A stretch of DNA of 42,114 nucleotides. Source: Kofleriaceae bacterium (GTDB taxonomy: Bacteria > Myxococcota_A > Polyangia > Haliangiales > Haliangiaceae). Positions within the stretch are counted from its first letter, which is position 1; each line of letters opens with the position of its first letter. The stretch lies in NCBI GenBank assembly GCA_018058095.1, contig JAGPCO010000065.1:1-42114 (forward strand), read 5' to 3'. This document shows, piece by piece, positions 37,691 through 42,114 of this stretch. The notes below the pieces were generated by a model that did no database searches, was not told the origin of the DNA, and worked only from the letters and a program-made list of their open reading frames with translations. The position numbers and the translations under genes are program-made.

Positions 37691-37837
37691 GTCCGCGGCC
37701 GCGGCAACGATCGTGGCCTTGAACACGGGTTCGGTCATGTCGAGGCGGCGAGCCTGTGCTGCGCGCGTGAACATGTCCGCGCCGCTGGCGCCTGGGCGCG
37801 GCCACCATCAGGGCGAGTGGGCTACGCTCTCCTCACC

Positions 37838-38269
37838 GTGCCTGCCCCCTCGCTGCGCTCGCAGATCGCGCCGTTCGTGCGCACCGACGCGCCCGGCCTC
37901 CAGCGCCTGCCCCGTGAGGCGTGCGAGCACCTCTGGGACACCTGGATCCTGGGTGGGCGCGGCAATCCCCGCGTCGAGCGCCACGGCATGCGCCTCGACG
38001 CCCACGCGTGGCCGAGCACCCGCGGCCTCGTGGTCCCGATCCCGCTGTCGGCCCGCTGGTGCACCCCCTCGTGGTGGGTGTTCTTCTGGATGCGCGAGCG
38101 CGCCGCCGCCGTCGCCGGCGCGCACCTCGCCCGTCGCCTCGACGACCTCCTCGACGAGGACGACGAGGCGGTGATCGGCATCAACACCGACAACCTCGAC
38201 TCCCTGCAGAGCTGGGGCGGCCGCCGCCAGTGGATCGAGGTCCAGCGCCCCAGCCTCGACCCTCCGTGA
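37838..38269 (+). CDS. Hypothetical protein, partly duplicated at 40652
   Basis: 143 aa from GTG 37838; GTG 37817 is an alternative, and a TACGCT box ends 9 nt before 37838. No family is recognised. The protein is soluble, with notable blocks RSQIAPFVRTDAPGLQRLPREACEHLW, RHGMRLDAHAWPSTRGLVVPIPLSARWCTPSWWVFFWM and an acidic LDDLLDEDDEAVIGINTDNLDSL. Its size and composition resemble immunity proteins of polymorphic toxin systems, and it borders such a region, but this is context only. Bases 37813-37939 are repeated at 40627-40753 with about 94% identity, giving a truncated second copy. Confidence 0.65.
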   Translation: MPAPSLRSQIAPFVRTDAPGLQRLPREACEHLWDTWILGGRGNPRVERHGMRLDAHAWPSTRGLVVPIPLSARWCTPSWWVFFWMRERAAAVAGAHLARRLDDLLDEDDEAVIGINTDNLDSLQSWGGRRQWIEVQRPSLDPP

Positions 38270-38411
38270 CTCACCACGCGACCGCCTACGCTTGCCCGGC
38301 CAGCGCCCCTCGCCAGGACGTCTTGGCCAGCGCTGCCTGCAATGACGCCATCGAGCCGAGCCGCGCGGGCAGGCGAGGCCAGCGCGCCCCGCGGCCATGG
38401 CGTGGGCGCGG

Positions 38412-38417
38412 TACGCT
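38412..38417 (+). promoter_or_regulatory. -10-like box (TACGCT)
   Basis: TACGCT ends 6 nt before the GTG at 38424. The same hexamer precedes the 37838 gene (37823-37828) and its partial copy (40637-40642). Confidence 0.35.
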
Positions 38418-38423
38418 CCGCCC

Positions 38424-38801
38424 GTGAAGCTCGGACCAACACCTCCCGCCGGACGAGACCGTGAGCTCTGGCTACAGCACGCTGCCGGCTACATCCTGTT
38501 CCGGGACGTACGCGACGCTGCCCTCGAGCGGCTCAGCGACGAGCTCAACCCCGCCGAACGGGTCGCCGCAACCCAGGCAGTGGACGCCGCGGTGTACGCG
38601 CTGATGCAGGTCCTCGACGGCGTCACCGGCGGGCTCACCGATGGCCCGCGCAGGGTGAAGCTCGCGACGACCGTGTCGCTGATCGAGGACGGCGAGATCA
38701 TCGAGTCACTCGACCTCTTCGATGGCGACGGCATGTGTATGGGATTCCACATGTGGCGCGCCGGCGACTTCGGCGAGAGCCCCGTCACGTCAGCCACCTA
38801 G
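38424..38801 (+). CDS. Small acidic hypothetical protein, immunity-like
   Basis: 125 aa from GTG 38424, chosen because of the -10-like box 6 nt upstream. The sequence is acidic and soluble with an N-terminal helical part (ELWLQHAAGYILFRDVRDAALERLSDEL) and a strand-rich end (VSLIEDGEIIESLDLFDGDGMCMGFHMWRAGDFGESP). I recognise no named family. Size, acidity and location among toxin-immunity genes suggest an orphan immunity protein. The gap before it (38270-38423) shows no other feature. Confidence 0.6.
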   Translation: MKLGPTPPAGRDRELWLQHAAGYILFRDVRDAALERLSDELNPAERVAATQAVDAAVYALMQVLDGVTGGLTDGPRRVKLATTVSLIEDGEIIESLDLFDGDGMCMGFHMWRAGDFGESPVTSAT

Positions 38802-38914
38802 ATGCGTGGCGGGGTGGACAGCATGCACATGTCCCGCAGCGCAGACCATGCCCAATCCTGCTGCGTCGCCCCTGCACCCGCTTCGCCACGTTCGTGGAGT
38901 CCCGAGGGCCAAGG

Positions 38915-38933
38915 GCGCCTGATCATCAGGCGC
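38915..38933. terminator. Stem-loop at the 3' end of the 38926 gene
   Basis: GCGCCTGA (38915-38922), loop TCA, TCAGGCGC (38926-38933): eight pairs spanning the stop codon of the minus-strand gene. There is no T-tract. On the minus strand the stop is followed by TGATCAGG, a sequence also found beside the GTCGTGACGAC motif at 40358. Confidence 0.4.
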
Positions 38934-39246
38934 GCTCGCGCCTCGTGAACATTTCGATGTCGCTCAGCGCATCCTCCACCCTGCCTGCGGTCCGCGCATC
39001 CGCGCTGAGCCGTCGAAGCAACGGCACCAGGCGCGGCGCGTCGACGGCGCGATGGACTCGCGCGACGTGCCCCACGCACGTGGCCGCCACACCACGCACC
39101 CAGGCATCCGGCGCTTGAAGGTGGATCGCAAGCATGTCCTCGACGAACGCGCGATCAGGCTCGTGCAGCGCCAGCCGGACGAGGGCGCACGACACCCGTT
39201 CGGCATCGCCCGACTCCAGCTCGAGCCGGGCCTCCTCACGGTCCAT
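38926..39246 (-). CDS. Small HEAT-like immunity-type protein
   Basis: 106 aa from ATG 39246; the frame extends upstream to 39651, but that part has no coding character. The protein is made of short amphipathic helices in pairs (EEARLELESGDAERVSCALVRLALH, DRAFVEDMLAIHLQAPDAWVRGVAATCVGHVARVH, RLVPLLRRLSADARTAGRVEDALSDIEMFT) like HEAT/armadillo repeats. I recall such small proteins as immunity partners or orphan immunity genes of Rhs/CDI toxins; the location supports that. No cognate toxin is next to it. Confidence 0.65.
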   Translation of the reverse strand: MDREEARLELESGDAERVSCALVRLALHEPDRAFVEDMLAIHLQAPDAWVRGVAATCVGHVARVHRAVDAPRLVPLLRRLSADARTAGRVEDALSDIEMFTRRERA

Positions 39247-39647
39247 GGGCGACAGGGTCTCGTGTTGCACGTGTTCGCTCCCGCTCAGGTCGCCGCTGGC
39301 CCCGCCGCCGCCCCGCTGACCACCGCGATCAGCATCACTAGGCGGTCCGGCCACACCATGCCCAAGCCTAACGTGCTGCGCCCCGGCCTCGGCACCCGCC
39401 GTGCCAACGATCGTGGAGCCACGAGGACACCGGAGCCTCGACCTTTTCCATCTTCCCGCCCACTTGCGCCACGCCCTGTCCGACACTCGGCCATCCGTCG
39501 TCCGGCAACCGGCCGCCGCCCTCACCTTCCGATGCATTGTCGGCCGCTTACCTGCCGACCGCCCTGCCCGGATCACGTCGTCACGACCTGATCCGAGACC
39601 TGATCCGAGAGGTTCTGACCACGGCCACGGCCAGCGCATCGCCCCGA
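39247..39647. other. 401-bp gap without a recognised gene
   Basis: No convincing coding frame on either strand. The only structure is the GTCGTCACGAC motif with its duplicated 12-mer (39577-39611). The stretch may hold decayed toxin sequence; nothing in it is recognisable. Confidence 0.5.
39577..39611. repeat. Cassette-boundary motif, copy 1
   Basis: GTCGTCACGAC (39577-39587; inverted repeat GTCGT-C-ACGAC) overlapped and followed by two tandem copies of GACCTGATCCGA (39585-39608). It lies about 60 bp beyond the stop of the SMI1-type immunity gene. Copies 2 and 3 are at 40358 and 40768 in the same orientation. Confidence 0.7.
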
Positions 39648-40073
39648 TCACTCGGACAGGAGAAGCTCGACGAAGCCTTCAAACGTAGGCGAGATCATGC
39701 GCACCTCACCAGCATCGTGATCAGAAATCCACACTTCGCCGTCGTCATTGATTCCGATCGGATTACCGCCCAAGTCCACCGAAATCACGACCCACTCCGC
39801 TGTTGGCGTCCAGCCATCCCGACGAAACCACTCGGTGACGTCGACGAATGAGTAGTCGCTCCCCATCACTGCCGCCTTGCGCAAGCCCAGTATCGGCAGG
39901 CTGCCAACCACCGCCCCTCCATAGCGGGCAACAAACTGCTGAAAGTCCTCGGGCAGCTTTACCCCCACCCGCTTCTCCGCCGCGTGCAAGCCTTCAATTG
40001 GTACCGCACCGGCTACCAAGACCGGCGTCCGCGCGAAAACCTTCTCAAGGGCGTCCCATGTGGCCTGCTTCAC
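39648..40073 (-). CDS. SMI1/KNR4 (SUKH) family immunity protein
   Basis: 141 aa from GTG 40073, overlapping the toxin stop (GTGA). SUKH proteins neutralise nuclease and other toxins of polymorphic toxin systems. The family pattern is clear: LHAAEKRVGVKLPEDFQQFVARYGGAVVG near residues 29-57, followed by an EWFRRDGWTPTAEWVVISVDLGGNPIGINDDGEVWISDHDAGE strand region and a final helix (FEGFVELLLSE). It is the partner of the LHH nuclease fragment immediately upstream. Confidence 0.9.
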   Translation of the reverse strand: MKQATWDALEKVFARTPVLVAGAVPIEGLHAAEKRVGVKLPEDFQQFVARYGGAVVGSLPILGLRKAAVMGSDYSFVDVTEWFRRDGWTPTAEWVVISVDLGGNPIGINDDGEVWISDHDAGEVRMISPTFEGFVELLLSE

Positions 40074-40357
40074 AACGATCCTCTCTTCGCCAGTTCAGCC
40101 ATCGCTCGGGCCTTCCAGTACTCCACTCGCCACGCATTGAAGTCGGCTCGCTGCGCCGGGGTCAGGCCACTTCCTGGTGCGTTCCCGAATGGATGCTGCC
40201 GAGGGTTTCCGATCGAGTGATTTTGCCTCGGCATCTCGATGACTGGACCAGCGGGATTCTGCTCATGGTGATGAAGCACTAGAGGTCGCCCCTTGGAATC
40301 CTGTGCGGCAAACCCCTTCTCCGCTTGCGCTCGTAGCGTCGACTCTGCCGTGGTCAT
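40070..40357 (-). CDS. LHH-type HNH/Endo VII nuclease toxin module, detached from its Rhs/delivery part
   Basis: 95 aa. Residues 23-95 match the LHH family of HNH/Endonuclease VII-like toxins: GRPLVLHHHEQNPAGP (LHH at 28-30), IEMPRQNHSIGNPRQHPFGN, then RADFNAWRVEYWKARAMAEL. It would cut DNA in a target cell. Complete toxins carry this as the C-terminal tip of a large Rhs or similar protein; here only the tip remains, beginning directly at the GTCGTGACGAC motif, so it cannot be delivered as it stands. It is a displaced toxin tip kept with its immunity gene (GTGA overlap). The ATG at 40357 may or may not be used. Confidence 0.85.
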   Translation of the reverse strand: MTTAESTLRAQAEKGFAAQDSKGRPLVLHHHEQNPAGPVIEMPRQNHSIGNPRQHPFGNAPGSGLTPAQRADFNAWRVEYWKARAMAELAKRGSL

Positions 40358-40387
40358 GTCGTCACGACCCTGATCAGACCCTGATCA
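40358..40387. repeat. Cassette-boundary motif, copy 2
   Basis: GTCGTCACGAC (40358-40368) followed by two tandem copies of GACCCTGATCA (40366-40387). On the minus strand the motif ends at the first codon of the LHH toxin fragment. The tandem 11-mers parallel the tandem 12-mers at copy 1. Confidence 0.7.
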
Positions 40388-40394
40388 TGGGGCC

Positions 40395-40591
40395 GGAACG
40401 ACGCCAAGCTCGAGGCGATCAAGGACGCCGAGAAGAACTGCACCACCTCGTTCACGCCATTCCCCTACTGCACCGGGCATCCGACCATGACCGGCGTCGG
40501 GGGCACCGGCTGCGTCGAGGAGGGCGAGGCCCCATCGCGCCACGTCACCTGCTACGCGACCGCCAGCGCCGCGTGTAACTACAGGTACTGA
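40395..40591 (+). pseudogene. Duplicated 3' fragment of the Cys-rich lipoprotein gene
   Basis: Bases 40395-40600 match 36003-36208 (offset 4392) with only two substitutions seen. The fragment covers the last 65 codons and the TGA, but has no start: an in-frame stop lies at 40382-40384. The left junction is next to the tandem 11-mers of boundary motif 2. After 40600 a 26-bp unrelated spacer leads to the next fragment. Confidence 0.92.
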
Positions 40592-40651
40592 GCCGCGCGC
40601 TCGAGCGGCTCGCGGCCACCCTCGAGGCGAGTGAGCTACGCTGCCGTCACC

Positions 40652-40813
40652 GTGCCTGCCCCCTCGCTGCGCTCGCAGATCTCGCCGTTCGTGCGCACCG
40701 ACGCGCCCGGCCTCCAGCGCCTCGCCCGTGAGGCGTGCGAGCACCTCTGGGACTTCGCGTGGTTCAAGTCGTCACGACCTGACATCGGAAGTAGCCTCGC
40801 GGAGTCGCATTGA
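40652..40813 (+). pseudogene. Duplicated 5' fragment of the 37838 gene
   Basis: Bases 40627-40753 match 37813-37939 (offset 2814) with about seven substitutions seen. The fragment includes the TACGCT box, the GTG start and the first 34 codons. At 40754 the similarity ends abruptly and the frame runs through boundary motif 3 to a stop at 40811-40813, giving a 53-residue chimeric peptide. Confidence 0.88.
40768..40778. repeat. Cassette-boundary motif, copy 3
   Basis: GTCGTCACGAC again; on the minus strand it contains the stop codon of the CdiI-type immunity gene. On the minus strand copies 2 and 3 also share the following bases (nTGA(n)CCACG). Confidence 0.7.
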
Positions 40814-41092
40814 CACGTGCCGCAACCACGACCTGGTGCTCATGCCCTCGCCTCGAGGATCGAACTCACACCAAAGGTCCGCATGCAGCGCATACTCAAG
40901 TTCTGCCTCATCGCTGTACGTGTCTTGGAACGCATCAATCAACGAGGCAAGGCTGTTGAGCTTCCCTGAGTCCGCGCTGTCGTTGATGAACCGATCGATG
41001 ACGCCATCAGGGCCGGACTCATCGAGATCCCAATCCTGATGAAAATATGCGCCGAAGAACTGACGCAAGGTGTCGATCTGCCCCTGGGTCAT
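40772..41092 (-). CDS. CdiI-type immunity protein
   Basis: 106 aa from ATG 41092, overlapping the Rhs stop (ATGA). The N-terminal block LRQFFGAYFHQDWDLDE (9-25) followed by an acidic helical protein (SLIDAFQDTYSDEAELEYALHADLWCEF) is the signature of a CDI immunity family often found beside RNase-type CdiA tips. It should bind and block the RNase A-like toxin encoded just upstream. Its stop codon lies within boundary motif 3. Confidence 0.85.
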   Translation of the reverse strand: MTQGQIDTLRQFFGAYFHQDWDLDESGPDGVIDRFINDSADSGKLNSLASLIDAFQDTYSDEAELEYALHADLWCEFDPRGEGMSTRSWLRHVSMRLREATSDVRS

Positions 41093-42114
41093 GGCGTCGG
41101 ATACCCCGTGTGAATGCGCCAGCCTCCACCACCGGTACCACGTAGCACTACGGTAGCGTTCGTGGCCGGCACAACCGCGGTGGCGCCGCGCTGCAGCACC
41201 GCGCCCCCGGTGAAAGGAGCACGAAGGACGAGCTGGCCCCTGGCGCCTGAGCTGACCCAGGTCGCAACCTCACTGGCACGCGCGTCGAGAACGGCGGACA
41301 CACCAAGTTCCGCTTCCGCGCGTGTGAGAAAGGTTGATGCTGCGGTGATCCGTGGCTCAGCCGTGAGCCTGGCCAGAAGCTGCGATTCGGTCCAGGACAC
41401 ATGGCGCGCAAGAAGATGCCCACCGGCGGCTTCATGTGCCGCGAGACCGCCACCGGGCACGAGGCGACTGTAGGTCTGCGCTGAGGTGGTTGACGTCCTG
41501 ATCGGCGCCGTGAAAGGTGGCTTAGCGACAGCCCCGTTGGCAGCCACAGGGAGGATGTTCCCCGCCATGAAAGTCATCAGGCGGAGGAACGACGTGTTGC
41601 TATCCGGGTCGAGTTGGCCAGGACTCATCAGCCAGCTCAGGAACGGCGGGCCATCGAACTGGGGAATCTGGCTCAACGCCAAGTCCTCTGCTGCCTGCAT
41701 GCGGCGTCGTTGCACCTCGTCGTGCTTGGTCTCCCGGGACCAACCAGGCGACACCCCGGAGACGTCGAGCATCACGTCTGTCGTGGACGGATCAAGAAGG
41801 TCAAATTCAGGAGCGGCCATGTTCACCCGGCCATCCGAGTCGAGGCCAAACGCGCCACCGGATCTGGGGCATCCCTTGCACAACCCCCACGGATCCCGGT
41901 AGCTCAGCACCGCGCCGCCGACGAACGCAAATCGGTTCGAGCCATCCACCAGCCCGAGCGGGTCCGGCGACACGAAGCGGCCCCAGCTCGGCCGGTAGAC
42001 CCGGAAGCGCATGTCGACCAGCCGCGTGGCCAGGTCGTGCGGCGCCCCGTGGTAGCCGTATGGCATCAGCGTCGGGCTGGCGTTCACGATGTTGCCGACG
42101 ACGTCGCGCACGGT
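41089..42114 (-). CDS. Rhs-repeat protein C-terminus with RNase A-like CdiA-CT toxin, 5' part outside the window
   Basis: The frame is open at the right edge; 341 residues are visible. Residues ~35-75 are the Rhs core end (RVYRPSWGRFVSPDPLGLVDGSNRFAFV, YRDPWGL), after which the toxin region is normally released by self-cleavage. A linker with a hydrophobic segment (FMAGNILPVAANGAV) precedes the tip. The last ~120 residues match the bacterial CdiA-CT RNase A-like domain: LAAHEAAGGHLLARHVSWTESQLLARL, AASTFLTRAEAELGVSAVLDARASEVATW, and a final GWRIHTGYPTP. The histidines of the HE..GGH..RHV segment would be catalytic. It should cleave RNA in competitor cells. The CdiI-like gene follows with an ATGA overlap. 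Confidence 0.9.
   Translation of the reverse strand, partial: TVRDVVGNIVNASPTLMPYGYHGAPHDLATRLVDMRFRVYRPSWGRFVSPDPLGLVDGSNRFAFVGGAVLSYRDPWGLCKGCPRSGGAFGLDSDGRVNMAAPEFDLLDPSTTDVMLDVSGVSPGWSRETKHDEVQRRRMQAAEDLALSQIPQFDGPPFLSWLMSPGQLDPDSNTSFLRLMTFMAGNILPVAANGAVAKPPFTAPIRTSTTSAQTYSRLVPGGGLAAHEAAGGHLLARHVSWTESQLLARLTAEPRITAASTFLTRAEAELGVSAVLDARASEVATWVSSGARGQLVLRAPFTGGAVLQRGATAVVPATNATVVLRGTGGGGWRIHTGYPTP

Noticed and set aside
39247-39651. N-terminal extension of the 38926 gene to 39651
   Set aside because: The extra sequence is low-complexity Arg/Gly-rich, includes boundary motif 1 and shows no coding character.

Overview
High-GC chromosomal DNA, most likely from a myxobacterium (Myxococcota; a Haliangium/Nannocystis/Polyangium-type genome would fit). 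The reasons are: several lipoproteins with Asp/Ala-rich linkers, a Hanks-type Ser/Thr kinase with the HRDVSPSN catalytic-loop variant common in that phylum, a Roadblock/LC7 protein, PAS/GAF histidine kinases, a textbook sigma-54 promoter, and large numbers of ATGA/GTGA stop-start overlaps. This assignment is inferred from gene content; no rRNA or housekeeping marker is present.

Left part (1-14.9 kb): a truncated secreted protein is coupled to a lipoprotein. An array of seven ~89-bp units follows, built from the 3' end of the next gene, a membrane Fe-S oxidoreductase of the ETF:menaquinone oxidoreductase (HdrD-like) type. An 18-bp perfect palindrome sits in the divergent gap between that gene and an LpxH-like phosphoesterase. 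Then come a small lipoprotein plus HEAT/outer-membrane protein pair, a long-chain acyl-CoA ligase coupled to a lipoprotein, and an IGHMBP2-like helicase. A 159-bp element with 18-bp inverted ends lies directly after the helicase stop codon.

Middle (14.9-26.7 kb): two overlapping histidine-kinase genes, of which the upstream one has lost its ATPase domain; larB-larC for nickel-pincer cofactor synthesis, with a huge Glu-His repeat in LarC; a purple-acid-phosphatase-like enzyme; PrkA kinase; a DsbD-alpha-like lipoprotein; and a Ser/Thr kinase. Many of these genes have a TAnnnT box only 6-9 nt before the start codon, which suggests leaderless transcripts.

26.7-36.2 kb: a compact MoxR-DUF58-DUF4350 type operon with a SurA-like foldase, a Roadblock protein and a CinA/MoaB-like protein. 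A sigma-54 promoter then drives an O-antigen-ligase-like gene and a lipoprotein.

36.2-37.8 kb is the most unusual part. A protein of no characterised family (248 aa) has its own strong promoter and is followed by two tandem RNA elements and a perfect intrinsic terminator. Each RNA element contains every conserved tertiary contact of tRNA, but in permuted order: T-arm, then acceptor stem closed by a loop, then D-arm, with the anticodon-like stem opening into an outer helix. This is the topology of bacterial Y RNAs (YrlA type) or permuted tRNAs, but no Ro60 gene is present. A second, near-identical copy of the flanking genes at 40.4-40.75 kb lacks the whole module and looks like an unoccupied or deleted site.

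Right end (37.8-42.1 kb): a polymorphic-toxin region. It has an Rhs protein with an RNase A-like CdiA-CT toxin and CdiI-type immunity gene, a displaced LHH-nuclease/SMI1 toxin-immunity cassette bounded by an 11-bp inverted motif (GTCGTGACGAC) present three times, further immunity-like genes, and gene fragments.
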